NCBI GenBank assembly: GCA_035651455.1
Contig: DASRFR010000047.1
Span: forward strand, 372,001-436,000
Origin: DASRFR01 sp035651455
Lineage (GTDB): Bacteria > Acidobacteriota > Terriglobia > Terriglobales > Acidobacteriaceae
Reading direction: 5' to 3'
Length of the DNA stretch: 64,000 nucleotides
Position numbers and translations under genes: made by a program. Positions within the stretch are counted from its first letter, which is position 1. Each line of letters begins with the position of its first letter. The notes beneath the pieces are model-generated. The model searched no databases and was not told where the DNA came from. It worked only from the letters and a program-made list of their open reading frames with translations. This document shows positions 53,761 through 63,995 of this stretch, in pieces.

Positions 53761-53939
53761 GTCTCAGTAAAGAGGTGAGTATGGTAGCGGCGCGGACTCG
53801 CCGTCAGTTTTCGATTTTACGGGGCAATCCCCAACCACGCAAGCGCATCTGACCTGCGAGAGATCGGCTTGGCACTGCCATGCGGAGCGTTGATGCGGCT
53901 GCGCACAATGACAGCCAGGCACGATTCGGAGGCAATCAC

Positions 53940-54092
53940 ATGGAAGCAACCGCTCAGAAATGCGCTCACGAAAATTGCACATGCTCGGTAGATCCCGGTC
54001 AGAAATATTGCAGCAGCTATTGCGCCGACGCGGCCGATCGCCACGAGACCGAAATCCAGTGCGACTGTAAGCACGCCAATTGCTCGCTCTAA
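53940..54092 (+). CDS. Metallothionein-like small Cys-rich protein
   Basis: 50 aa with 8 Cys and 3 His, arranged as CAHENCTC, YCSSYC, and CDCKHANC near the end, with DPGQKYCS in the middle. This resembles prokaryotic metallothioneins (SmtA-type), which have CxCxxC, a GxxYCSxxC core and a terminal Cys/His cluster. It probably binds Zn, Cd or Cu. The ATG at 53940 has a GGAGG seven bases upstream. No adjacent SmtB/ArsR repressor is visible. Short and easily missed, but well supported by start signal and Cys spacing. Confidence 0.75.
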   Translation: MEATAQKCAHENCTCSVDPGQKYCSSYCADAADRHETEIQCDCKHANCSL

Positions 54093-54361
54093 CGCCGAGC
54101 AACTTGCAAGGTCCGGGAACTTAGTCCGCTAGACGTTATCGCCCCGCAGCTCCCGGCTGGCGCACGTTAGCAGTTCTCTGCCCAGTGACTCGCACCTCTG
54201 TTTCCCTGTCGAAAAGGGTACGATTCAATAGCCGCTTCCACTCCCATCTACTTCGCGCCCCCGTCCTCCGACGCATCAACTGCTGGCCCACGTTCGAGCC
54301 GTGGCGCCCCTAGCACTCAGCAGAGTTACAATCGACCTGAAGCTTGCCCCAAGGAGCCGCT

Positions 54362-54973
54362 ATGGTGACCGGTATCGGGAATGTCTCTGTGCGCGAAAAT
54401 GAGTATGCCGAAATCGCTCGTCAGCCACTGCAGGCCGAGCGTTGCGCGCTCATCGTCATCGATATCCAGGAAAAACTCCTGCCTCCGATCCACGAGAAAG
54501 AACAACTGGTGCGCAACTCCCAACTGTTGATTCGCCTGGCCGGAGTCCTCAAAATGCCCCTGCTGATGAGCACGCAGTACGCCAAGGGCCTCGGCAGCAC
54601 GGTGCCGGACATCGCTGCTCTCACCCCCGAAATACAGCCCATCGACAAGCTGATGTTTTCCTGCTTCGGCAGCGATGTTTTCTGCTCATCGTTGAAGCGG
54701 CTTCCCGGAAATCGCAACACCGTCCTGCTTTGCGGGATGGAGAGTCACATTTGCGTGATGCAAACCGCGCTGGGCGCCCTGCGCGAAGGCTATATCGTGC
54801 ACGTGGCCTCCGATGCCGTCAGTTCACGCACAGAATGGAATTGGAGAATTGGGCTGGAGCGCATGCGGGCTGCGGGGGCAATCATCTCCTCGACCGAGAT
54901 GATCATGTATGAACTGCTGCGCTCTTCCGGCAGCGCCGCATTCAAAGAGCTGCTGCCCTACCTCAAAGCTTAG
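54362..54973 (+). CDS. Isochorismatase-fold cysteine hydrolase
   Basis: 203 aa. The catalytic triad of the family is visible: Asp in LIVIDIQEKLL, Lys in IDKLMFSCFG and Cys in GMESHICVMQT. This group includes nicotinamidases and other cysteine hydrolases; the HICVMQTA form and lack of the nicotinamidase metal motif point to the YcaC/isochorismatase-like hydrolases. The ATG at 54362 has AAGGAG five bases upstream. Substrate unknown. Confidence 0.85.
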   Translation: MVTGIGNVSVRENEYAEIARQPLQAERCALIVIDIQEKLLPPIHEKEQLVRNSQLLIRLAGVLKMPLLMSTQYAKGLGSTVPDIAALTPEIQPIDKLMFSCFGSDVFCSSLKRLPGNRNTVLLCGMESHICVMQTALGALREGYIVHVASDAVSSRTEWNWRIGLERMRAAGAIISSTEMIMYELLRSSGSAAFKELLPYLKA

Positions 54974-55009
54974 AGCCGACGTTGATCCGCGGCAGATAAC
55001 AACCCATCG

Positions 55010-55957
55010 CTAATCTTTTTTCTTCACCCTCACCACGGTAATCTTTGAGAATCCCTCCTCGAATGTCGGTGGCCGCAACTTCCCGGAGAATCTCCGCATG
55101 ACGTCCTCCGGCACGACGCGATGCCGCTTTTGATTGCGCTCCAGGCAAACTTCTACCGGCACGTCAAAGAACACGGCCTGCACCTCGTAACCATAATCCT
55201 TGGCCAGCTTGATCCAACTGTGGCGATCATGCGGCGTCAAGTTGGTTGCGTCCACGTAGTTCATCGGCCGCCGCGCAATCAGGCGCGCCTTCAACATCGA
55301 GCGCAGATTGGAAAAAATCAGGTCCTGGAAGCGCTGCTCGCTGGGATCGTCAAACAGCAGCTCGCGCAGTAAGTCGCTCGATAGCGGATGGATGTTATGG
55401 CGCTTGAACCACGAGCTCTTGCCTGAGCCCGGCAGCCCGATCGCCAGTACGACTATGCCCTTCGGCGGCCTGGGCTGTGCCGCTGCGGCGGCGGTGGACG
55501 AAGCTGCCGCTGACGGCATAAGTTCCGGCGCAGCCGCGCTGTCCATTTCAGGTGCGGGTGCCGAAGGTTGCAGCGCAGCGCCCGATGCCGATTCACTCTG
55601 CGGGCGGGCGTTCCTGCTGCGGCTCGCCGGACTCTTGCTGCGGCGTCGGCGTCGCCGCCGGCGTCCTTCGCCCTGCCCCGCTTCCTCGGTCCCTCTTCCG
55701 GATGATGCCTGCGGCCCAGATGCCTCGGCTTCCGACCCTTGTGGCGAGACTTGTTCAGAATCTTCTGCTGTTCCCTCTGTTTCGGGCGCGGATCTGTCCT
55801 CGTGCTCGCTCGCGGCGGACTGGTTTGCATCGGCTTCGAAGTAGGCTGGCTGTAGCGGCGCCTGCGCTTTTTCCGAACCTTGCGTAGAATCTTCTGTCTT
55901 CTTACGGCGCTTCATGCGATCTCGCATCCATTTGCGCATGAATGGCTTGTAACACAT
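55010..55957 (-). CDS. P-loop nucleotide kinase (Pnkp-like) with long disordered N-terminus
   Basis: About 315 aa. The C-terminal ~150 residues form a P-loop kinase: Walker A GLPGSGKSS, then HPLSSDLLRELLFDD, NYVDATNLTPHDR and FDVPVEVCLERN, as in polynucleotide-kinase/zeta-like AAA_33 proteins. The N-terminal half is low-complexity, rich in Ser, Ala, Pro, Glu, with a run of eight Arg (about residue 100), probably unstructured and able to bind RNA or phospholipids. Several in-frame ATG starts exist (55957, 55939, 55927, 55915); the choice is uncertain. Substrate unknown. Confidence 0.78.
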   Translation of the reverse strand: MCYKPFMRKWMRDRMKRRKKTEDSTQGSEKAQAPLQPAYFEADANQSAASEHEDRSAPETEGTAEDSEQVSPQGSEAEASGPQASSGRGTEEAGQGEGRRRRRRRRSKSPASRSRNARPQSESASGAALQPSAPAPEMDSAAAPELMPSAAASSTAAAAAQPRPPKGIVVLAIGLPGSGKSSWFKRHNIHPLSSDLLRELLFDDPSEQRFQDLIFSNLRSMLKARLIARRPMNYVDATNLTPHDRHSWIKLAKDYGYEVQAVFFDVPVEVCLERNQKRHRVVPEDVMRRFSGKLRPPTFEEGFSKITVVRVKKKD

Positions 55958-56098
55958 TGAAGCCATAGCCCGCAACGCATCCGCCTCCAGTTGGATACGG
56001 GCCCCAAATATCGACTTCTTCAGGGCCCTTCGTCCATGTCCCAGGAAGCACCGGTTCGTTCGCATGCCCGGCGACGGCGAACCGCTCTACAATGCTTT

Positions 56099-56452
56099 AT
56101 GCCTGTTCCCTCCGAAATTCACGATCGCAATTACATCGATTTGGCCACTTTTCGCAAGAATGGTGCGGTCGTACACACACCGGTTTGGTTTGCGGAATTG
56201 GCCGGCAAGTTGTACGTCATGACGCGCAGCGACTCGGGCAAATACAAGCGCATCCGCAACAACCCGCAGGTCCGCATCGCCCCTTCTACCATCCGCGGCA
56301 AGATCACCGGCCCTGAGTTCTCTGCCACCGCGCGCATACTCCCGCCCGATCAGTGGCCCCAGGCTCGGCAGGCTATCCACAAAAAGTATTGGCTCGCTCG
56401 CCTTCCCATCTGGAGCAAGCAGAACATCTATCTTGAGATCACCCCTTCGTGA
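56099..56452 (+). CDS. PPOX-class (F420/FMN) oxidoreductase-like protein
   Basis: 117 aa split-barrel flavin-binding protein. NYIDLATFRKNGAVVHTPVWFA and KLYVMTRSDSGKYKRIRNNPQVRIAP match PPOX-class F420-dependent enzymes. The start at 56099 (ATG) gives the usual N-terminus; an ATG at 56036 is also possible but overlaps the divergent kinase gene region. No F420 biosynthesis gene is in the window, so cofactor type is open. Confidence 0.82.
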   Translation: MPVPSEIHDRNYIDLATFRKNGAVVHTPVWFAELAGKLYVMTRSDSGKYKRIRNNPQVRIAPSTIRGKITGPEFSATARILPPDQWPQARQAIHKKYWLARLPIWSKQNIYLEITPS

Positions 56453-56542
56453 GCGTCGATTGTTCTTCGGTTTCTGGCCCTTGGCTTCGGGCATCGTTTC
56501 TTTTCCGCAGCGCCACTGACTCACAACTGCTTTGTTCTCACA

Positions 56543-56559
56543 TCACAACCGGCTTGTGA
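56543..56559. promoter_or_regulatory. Perfect inverted repeat upstream of gap
   Basis: TCACAA-N5-TTGTGA lies 100 bp before the gap start. It could bind a regulator such as a redox- or carbon-responsive factor; the half-site order is inverse to the known Rex consensus, so Rex is not claimed. Confidence 0.3.
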
Positions 56560-56659
56560 CCGTCATTTACGCCCAATCCCTCGCCCTGTTACCATCAACT
56601 GTTTGTGCTGCGAGCCCGGATCTTTCCGGGTGGGTCCTCATAACTTCACCGGAGGCAAC

Positions 56660-57670
56660 ATGGCAATCAAAGTTGGTATTAATGGTTTCGGACGTATCGG
56701 CCGCAATGTTTTGCGCGCATCGTTGAAGGATCCAAACCTCGATTTCGTGGCCGTGAACGATCTTACCGATCCCAAGACGCTTGCCCACCTGCTCAAGTAC
56801 GATTCGATCCTTGGCAATCTCCCCAATGATATTTCTGCCGGCCAGGACTGCATCCGCGTGGACAACCGCTCGATTCGCGTCTTCGCCGAAAAAGATCCGG
56901 CCAAGCTGCCCTGGGATTCGGTTGGCGCGCAGGTTGTCATCGAGTCCACCGGGCGCTTCACCAATGCCGAAGATGCCCGCAAGCACCTCCGCGGTCCGGT
57001 GAAAAAAGTGATCATCTCCGCCCCGGCCAAGAACGAAGATGTCACCCTGGTGCTTGGCGTGAACGAGAAGGTTTACGATCCCGCCAAACATAACGTGATC
57101 TCCAACGCATCCTGCACCACCAACTGCCTGGCGCCGATTGCCAAAGTCGTACACGACGAGTTCAAGATCGCAAGCGGCACCATGACCACGATCCACTCTT
57201 ACACCAATGATCAGGTCATTCTCGATTTTCCCCACAAGGATCTGCGCCGCGCCCGCGCCGCCGCTCTGTCGATGATTCCTACTTCGACCGGTGCTGCCAA
57301 GGCGCTGAAACTGGTCATCCCCGATCTGTCTGGCAAGCTCGACGGATTCGCCATGCGCGTCCCCACTCCAAATGTCTCGGTGGTTGACCTCGTCGCCTTC
57401 GTGGAAAAGAAAACCACTAAGGAAGAGGTGAATGCCGCGCTGAAGAAGGCATCTGAGTCTGGACCGCTCAAGGGCTACCTGGGCTTTGAAGAGCATGAAC
57501 TCGTCTCGGCTGACTATCGCGGCGACTCGCGCTCCTCGATTGTCGACGCTCCCATGACCCTGGTGGTCGGCGGCAATTGCGTGAAGGTGATCTCCTGGTA
57601 TGACAATGAGTGGGGATACTCCTGCCGCGTCCGTGACCTCATCAATTACATCGGCTCCAAGGGCCTCTGA
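56660..57670 (+). CDS. gap: Glyceraldehyde-3-phosphate dehydrogenase
   Basis: 336 aa glycolytic enzyme (type I). The NAD motif INGFGRIGRNVLR, the catalytic Cys in SNASCTTNCLAP, and WYDNEWGYSCRV near the C-terminus are all standard. The ATG at 56660 has GGAGG five bases upstream. First gene of a gap-pgk-macro-tpiA block on the same strand. Cofactor preference: an Asp in the AVNDLTD loop favours NAD. Confidence 0.97.
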   Translation: MAIKVGINGFGRIGRNVLRASLKDPNLDFVAVNDLTDPKTLAHLLKYDSILGNLPNDISAGQDCIRVDNRSIRVFAEKDPAKLPWDSVGAQVVIESTGRFTNAEDARKHLRGPVKKVIISAPAKNEDVTLVLGVNEKVYDPAKHNVISNASCTTNCLAPIAKVVHDEFKIASGTMTTIHSYTNDQVILDFPHKDLRRARAAALSMIPTSTGAAKALKLVIPDLSGKLDGFAMRVPTPNVSVVDLVAFVEKKTTKEEVNAALKKASESGPLKGYLGFEEHELVSADYRGDSRSSIVDAPMTLVVGGNCVKVISWYDNEWGYSCRVRDLINYIGSKGL

Positions 57671-57836
57671 CCAGGTATGGCGCGGGCGCGCCGTCGGCAG
57701 CTTTAGCCGGGTTCTCGCCCGCGCATTTCTTATATTCAAAACGAAGCACCGGTTGGACGAACATGGTGGACCAAGTGCGCGTTACCCGTGAACGCGACGG
57801 CCCTGCGGTGAGCAAGCACCCTTACGAGGCATTCTC

Positions 57837-59051
<1,215 letters not shown>

Positions 59052-59099
59052 TGTAACCCGCAGGCAACCAGCGAGCCCCTTGCGACAAGACATTTCACT

Positions 59100-59699
59100 T
59101 TGAAACCGATCTCCACTCTCGCAACCCGGCTGCAGCTCGAGAACGGCAAGACTATCGAGTTCCACGGCCCCGCTGACATCACGAAGGAAGACGCCGATGC
59201 CATCGTGAACGCCGCCAACTCTGCCCTCCTTGGCGGTGGCGGGGTAGACGGGGCCATTCATCGCGCCGGCGGCCCCGACATTCTTAAAGAGTGCAAGCAG
59301 ATCGTCGGCAAAATTGGGCAGCTTCCGGCCGGACAAGCCGTGATCACTACTGCGGGACGCCTGCCCGCAAAATTTGTCATTCACACGGTAGGGCCGGTTT
59401 ATCGCGGCGGCAAACGGGGCGAGGCCAAGACGCTTGCCAGTTGCTACCGGGAATCAATTCGCATTGCCGATGAGCACCTGCTGAACTCTGTGGCTTTTCC
59501 TTCGATCTCTACCGGCATTTACGGCTACCCGGTCGATGAGGCTGCAGGCATCGCGGTCGCGGCCGTGCTCCAGGCTCTTCGGACTACCACCGATCTGAAG
59601 ATGGTTCGCTTTATCCTTTTCGACTCAACCACCCTGCGGGCCTATGTTGCGGCGGCGCAGAAACTGCAAGCAGCAGATCCCAATGCGTTCACGAGATAA
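59100..59699 (+). CDS. Macrodomain protein (ADP-ribose-metabolite hydrolase type)
   Basis: 199 aa macrodomain of the YmdB/O-acetyl-ADP-ribose deacetylase type, which hydrolyses ADP-ribose esters. ADITKEDADAIVNAANSALL, GGGGVDGAIHRAGG and SISTGIYGYPVDEAA are the ADP-ribose-binding loops. It begins at a TTG (59100), 48 bp after pgk, and ends 9 bp before tpiA, so it is embedded in the glycolytic block. Why a macrodomain is there is not clear. Confidence 0.93.
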   Translation: MKPISTLATRLQLENGKTIEFHGPADITKEDADAIVNAANSALLGGGGVDGAIHRAGGPDILKECKQIVGKIGQLPAGQAVITTAGRLPAKFVIHTVGPVYRGGKRGEAKTLASCYRESIRIADEHLLNSVAFPSISTGIYGYPVDEAAGIAVAAVLQALRTTTDLKMVRFILFDSTTLRAYVAAAQKLQAADPNAFTR

Positions 59700-59708
59700 A
59701 GGTCCCTC

Positions 59709-60458
59709 ATGAGAAAGAAACTTATCGCCGCCAACTGGAAGATGTACAAGACTCCCGATCAGACTCGCGAATTCCTGCGTGACTTCCTGCCTATGGTTGC
59801 CGACCACAGCCGCGATGAAATCGCGGTTTGCCCCCCGTTCATCGACTTGCCCGCGGCAGTCGAGGCGGCAAAGGGCAGCAACGTCGCCATTGGCGGCCAG
59901 AATGTGTATTGGGAAAAGGAGGGCGCTTACACTGGCGAAATCTCTACCGGGATGTTGCTCGCCGTCGGCTGTACCCACGTGATCATCGGGCACTCCGAGC
60001 GCCGCCAGTATTTCGGCGAGAGCGACGACACCGTGAATCTCAAGCTCAAAGCCGCTCTGGAGGCCGGACTTACGCCCATTGTCTGCGTGGGCGAAGTACT
60101 CGAAGAACGCGAAGCCAATCTCACCGACGACGTCTTGCGCCGCCAATGCTTGCGCGCTTTCCATGCCCTCTCGGCCAAAAAAGCCGGCAAGCTCGTGGTC
60201 GCCTATGAACCGGTCTGGGCGATCGGTACCGGCAAGACCGCCACCCCGCAACTGGCGTCGCAAGCCCATCAGCTCATCCGCAGCGAGGCCGCGAAAGCTT
60301 TCGGCGACGAGTTCGCCGCCAACCTGCGCATTCTCTACGGAGGATCGGTTAAGCCTGATAATGCCAAGGCCCTGATGGGCGAAGCCGAAATTGACGGCGC
60401 GCTCGTCGGCGGCGCCAGCCTCGACCCCAAATCGTTCACCGCCATCATCAAGTACTGA
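59709..60458 (+). CDS. tpiA: Triosephosphate isomerase
   Basis: 249 aa TIM-barrel glycolytic enzyme. Catalytic residues are in AANWKMYK (Lys), IIGHSERRQYF (His) and YEPVWAIGTGKTA (Glu); the phosphate-binding loop GGSVKPDN follows. ATG at 59709, nine bases after the macrodomain stop. Convergent with nfo. Confidence 0.97.
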   Translation: MRKKLIAANWKMYKTPDQTREFLRDFLPMVADHSRDEIAVCPPFIDLPAAVEAAKGSNVAIGGQNVYWEKEGAYTGEISTGMLLAVGCTHVIIGHSERRQYFGESDDTVNLKLKAALEAGLTPIVCVGEVLEEREANLTDDVLRRQCLRAFHALSAKKAGKLVVAYEPVWAIGTGKTATPQLASQAHQLIRSEAAKAFGDEFAANLRILYGGSVKPDNAKALMGEAEIDGALVGGASLDPKSFTAIIKY

Positions 60459-60469
60459 GGATTAAGAAC

Positions 60470-61402
60470 TCATCCTTTCCGCGGCGTTCCTTTCACCAGC
60501 TTCTTCAGCGCTTCCACATTCCGCAGATCGTCCCCGGGCGCATCGATCGGAGTTTCGGCGATAAACGCGGCGTGCGCCAGGCGCGGATCGTTCAACAGCC
60601 GCCGAAATACCTCAAGCCCCAACTTTCCTTTTCCTATGTGCTCGTGCCGGTCCAGCTTCGATCCCCGTTCTGCCTTGGCATCGTTGCAATGCCACACCTT
60701 TATGGTTTTCAGGCCGACAGTTTCGTCCAGATGCATCAACGTGTCGCGCATCCCCTCCGAACTGACGATGTCGTAACCCGCCGCGTGCACGTGGCAGGTG
60801 TCAATGCAGGCCGCGACCGGCACAATTCCCTGAAGCCATTCCATCAATTCGGCGACCTGTTCAAAGCTCGCGCCCAGCGAATACTCCGCCCCGGCTGAAT
60901 TCTCGATCAGGATGGTCAGGCCGCCCTTCTTCAGATCCAGGTCTTTGGTCGCGGCCATGATCGCGGCGGCCACCTGCCGCAGGCCCTCCGCCCGGCTGCC
61001 GCCGCGGAACGAGCCCGGATGCAGAACGAGATACTCCGCGCACAGCGCCAGCGCGCGCTCCACTTCGCCGCGGAACGCGAATATAGATTTCTCCAGGAAC
61101 GCCGGCGTGGTACTCGCAAGATTCACCAGGTAATTGACGTGGATAGCCATCGGGCGGAGGCCATAGCGGTCGCGCAGCCGGTTCATCGCGTCGCATTGCG
61201 GAGCGCTCAACTCATACGGTTGCCACTGCCGTGGACTGCTGGAGAAGATCTGCAAGGTGTTGCATCCCAGCCGATAAGCCCGCTCGGCCGCGTTTTCTAC
61301 CCCGCCCGCAATCGAGGTGTGAATCCCGACCCTGCGCGACGTGAGCCGCGGCGCCCCCTTCGGCGCCGGCAATGTTTTCAGAATGTCCTGCTCCCCTGCC
61401 AT
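60470..61402 (-). CDS. nfo: Endonuclease IV
   Basis: 310 aa AP endonuclease with three zinc ions. Motifs GIHTSIAGG, LHPGSF, CIDTCHVHAAGYD and HCNDAKAERGSKLDRHEHIG are complete. The ATG at 61402 is chosen over one at 61414. Base-excision repair of abasic sites. It converges on tpiA and is divergent from the aroF-type gene. Confidence 0.95.
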   Translation of the reverse strand: MAGEQDILKTLPAPKGAPRLTSRRVGIHTSIAGGVENAAERAYRLGCNTLQIFSSSPRQWQPYELSAPQCDAMNRLRDRYGLRPMAIHVNYLVNLASTTPAFLEKSIFAFRGEVERALALCAEYLVLHPGSFRGGSRAEGLRQVAAAIMAATKDLDLKKGGLTILIENSAGAEYSLGASFEQVAELMEWLQGIVPVAACIDTCHVHAAGYDIVSSEGMRDTLMHLDETVGLKTIKVWHCNDAKAERGSKLDRHEHIGKGKLGLEVFRRLLNDPRLAHAAFIAETPIDAPGDDLRNVEALKKLVKGTPRKG

Positions 61403-61557
61403 CGATCGCCCCACTCAGCAGTATAAATTCGCCTGCGCGTCATGCGGCCGCGCCCGTCATGCGGCGTATACACCAGGCTTGCATTCTCTCGGCAACCTCA
61501 ACTCTCGTTTGCTGCCAGCCCTCCCGAGAGATAAACTTATCTGTCCTGGAGAATCCC

Positions 61558-62652
61558 ATGCTGGTCGTCATGCAGGCGCACGCCACCGAAGAGCAAGTGC
61601 GCAATGTCTGTAACAAGATTCACTCGTTCGGCTATCGCGCCCACCCCATCCCCGGCGCGCAACGCACCGCCATCGGCATTACCGGCAACAAGGGCGAAGT
61701 GGAACAGGGCACGCTGGAGGAAATGCCCGGGGTTCAGGAAGTCATTCGCGTCAGCAAGCCTTACAAGCTCGTCAGCCGCGACATCAAGGAAGACAACACC
61801 GTCATCTCCTTCCCGGGCTCCAGCGCCACCATAGGCGGCCGAACCCTTGCCGTCGTCGCCGGACCCTGTGCCATCGAAAGCCGTGAACAGGCTTTCGCCG
61901 TGGCCGAGCGCGTGCACCGCGCCGGCGCCCAGTTCTTCCGCGGCGGCGCTTACAAGCCCCGCACCTCGCCTTATTCATTTCAGGGACTGGGTGAAGAAGC
62001 CCTGCGAATCATGGCTGAAATTCGCCAGCAGTTCGGCCTCAAGATCATCACCGAAGCCATCGACCACGAATCCATCGAACTGGTCGAAGAGTACGCCGAC
62101 GTTATCCAGATCGGCGCCCGCAACATGCAGAATTTCTCTCTGCTCAAGCAAGCCGGACGCGCGCGGAAACCCGTGCTGCTCAAGCGCGGCATGTCCGCCA
62201 CCCTGGAAGAGTTCCTCATGGCGGCCGAGTACATCATGAGCGAGGGCAACTACCGCGTCGCTCTCTGCGAGCGTGGCGTGCGCACCTTCGCCGATCACAC
62301 GCGCAACACCCTGGACCTCAGCCTCGTTCCCGCGGTGCAGCGCCTGAGCCACTTGCCCATCCTGGTCGATCCCAGTCACGGTACCGGCAAGCGCAACAAG
62401 GTAACGCCTCTCTCTCGTGCCGCCGTTGCCGTGGGAGCGGACGGCCTCATGGTCGAAGTGCACAACCAGCCCGACCAGGCTTTGTCCGACGGCATGCAGT
62501 CTCTCTATCCCGATCAGTTTGACGAACTGATGTCGCAGGTGCGCCAGATCGCCGCCGTGGTCGGCAGGACCGTTACCCCGATTGCCTCTGACTCGCTCCC
62601 GGTCGCAGCCATGACTCAACCGTTTTCCGTCGGAGCCCCTGCCGCAGACTGA
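61558..62652 (+). CDS. aroF: 3-deoxy-7-phosphoheptulonate synthase (AroF/KDPG type)
   Basis: 364 aa. First step of aromatic amino-acid synthesis. An N-terminal ferredoxin-like regulatory domain (MLVVMQAHATEEQVRNV) precedes the KDO8P-like TIM barrel with VVAGPCAIESREQA, FRGGAYKPRTSPYSFQG, KRGMSATLEEFLMAAEYI and VDPSHGTGKR. This is the short class-I-beta enzyme. ATG at 61558 with GGAGA upstream; the frame is open to 61372. It ends just before the propeller gene. Confidence 0.96.
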   Translation: MLVVMQAHATEEQVRNVCNKIHSFGYRAHPIPGAQRTAIGITGNKGEVEQGTLEEMPGVQEVIRVSKPYKLVSRDIKEDNTVISFPGSSATIGGRTLAVVAGPCAIESREQAFAVAERVHRAGAQFFRGGAYKPRTSPYSFQGLGEEALRIMAEIRQQFGLKIITEAIDHESIELVEEYADVIQIGARNMQNFSLLKQAGRARKPVLLKRGMSATLEEFLMAAEYIMSEGNYRVALCERGVRTFADHTRNTLDLSLVPAVQRLSHLPILVDPSHGTGKRNKVTPLSRAAVAVGADGLMVEVHNQPDQALSDGMQSLYPDQFDELMSQVRQIAAVVGRTVTPIASDSLPVAAMTQPFSVGAPAAD

Positions 62653-62654
62653 AC

Positions 62655-63818
62655 TTGAGAAAAGTCCTACTCAGCGTAGTGCTGCTTCCCATCCTGGCCG
62701 GACTTTTCTGGTGGTATTTCCACGAACGCACTCTGGTCGACTACAGCCCCGCCTATCGTGAATACGCCTACATCACCAATGGCAAAAGTAATACCGTCAG
62801 CGTAATCGACCTGCGTACCTTCGAGCCCGTAAAGACTATCCGCGTCGGCAACGATCCCACGGGTATCACCGCGAACGGCAAGAAGAACGAAGTCTACGTC
62901 GTCAACACCGGCTCCAATAACATCACCATCATCGACGCCGAAACCAACCAGGTCTCCGGCACCATCGGCGTGCACGGGAGGCCGTATTTCATCGATGTCT
63001 CCGCCGACGGCAAGCGCGGCTTCGTGGCCAACTCCGGATCGGCAAATGTCTCGGTCATCGACCTCGATAAGCACCTTCTGCTGGGAAATATTCGGGTTGG
63101 TTCTTCCCCCGGTCTGGCGCGCGTCTCTCCGGACGGCAAGAACGTGGTGGTCAGCAATCGCGGTGACAGTACCGTTTCTATTCTCGATCCTGAGCGCCTG
63201 CTGCCCCGCGCCACGATACCCGTATGCCAGCAGCCCGAAGACGTCGCGATCTTGCCCGATTCCAGCAAAGCCTTTGTCAGTTGCAGCGGTTCGGCGCAAG
63301 TCGCCTCGCTCGATCTGAAATCCTGCCGCCTTCTCGCGCTCCTGGACGTCGGCCGCACCCCGGTCAATCTTGTGCTCAAACCCGATGGCGGCGAACTTCT
63401 CGTCACCAACTTCGATGCCAACAGCATTTCCATTATCGAAACTGCCACCAATGAAGTGAACGGCAGCTATCTCATCGGTCAGAATCCCTCGCGCGGCGTG
63501 GTCACAGCCGACAACTCGCGCTTGTACGTCAGCAATTTCGGCTCGAATACCGTTGCCGTCTACGACATCGATCTTGGCAAGCTGATCGCCACCCTGCCCG
63601 TGGGCAGCCGTCCTGACGCGCTCGCCCTTTCGCAAAGCCAGAATTACTTGTTGGTGCTTGACTCGCAATCCGGCGACGTGACCGTCATCCAGAAGCGCAA
63701 GCCCCGAAAACTGGAGCCGACGGAGTACTCGCTGCTGACCATGATTCCCGTGGGTGTTCAGCCCAACAACATCGTGGTGAAGTCGTTGATGCTGAAGCCG
63801 CAAAAGACCAGCCACTGA
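62655..63818 (+). CDS. YVTN/YncE-type beta-propeller protein
   Basis: 387 aa with an N-terminal hydrophobic anchor (VLLSVVLLPILAGLFWWYF). Repeats such as AYITNGKSNTVSVIDL, VYVVNTGSNNITIIDA and GFVANSGSANVSVIDL recur about every 42 residues, giving a seven-bladed YVTN propeller. TTG start at 62655, two bases after the aroF stop. Probably periplasmic; function unknown. A terminator follows at 63962. Confidence 0.85.
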   Translation: MRKVLLSVVLLPILAGLFWWYFHERTLVDYSPAYREYAYITNGKSNTVSVIDLRTFEPVKTIRVGNDPTGITANGKKNEVYVVNTGSNNITIIDAETNQVSGTIGVHGRPYFIDVSADGKRGFVANSGSANVSVIDLDKHLLLGNIRVGSSPGLARVSPDGKNVVVSNRGDSTVSILDPERLLPRATIPVCQQPEDVAILPDSSKAFVSCSGSAQVASLDLKSCRLLALLDVGRTPVNLVLKPDGGELLVTNFDANSISIIETATNEVNGSYLIGQNPSRGVVTADNSRLYVSNFGSNTVAVYDIDLGKLIATLPVGSRPDALALSQSQNYLLVLDSQSGDVTVIQKRKPRKLEPTEYSLLTMIPVGVQPNNIVVKSLMLKPQKTSH

Positions 63819-63961
63819 TTTCCGCCGTATAGGACGTGTCGATATGACGACAGTCCTCCACGCCCCTCGGCCACGCGCAGCCTGGCAGTCACATGCTCGC
63901 GCACTCTCGAATCACCTCTGGACTTTCCCCTCTCAATCCGCTAACCTGAAAAGAGGTCGAA

Positions 63962-63995
63962 CGCCCGTGCGCATTGCGCATGGGCGCTTTTTTTT
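63962..63995 (+). terminator. Rho-independent terminator
   Basis: An 11-bp GC-rich stem with one wobble (CGCCCGTGCGC with GCGCATGGGCG, loop ATT) is followed by C and eight T. It ends the plus-strand run containing aroF and the propeller gene. Confidence 0.93.

Noticed and set aside
56567..57739. 390-residue open frame on the minus strand opposite gap
   Set aside because: Antisense shadow of a highly conserved gene with biased codon use.
62667..63815. 382-residue open frame opposite the YVTN propeller gene
   Set aside because: Antisense shadow; propeller repeats create a repeating but meaningless protein.
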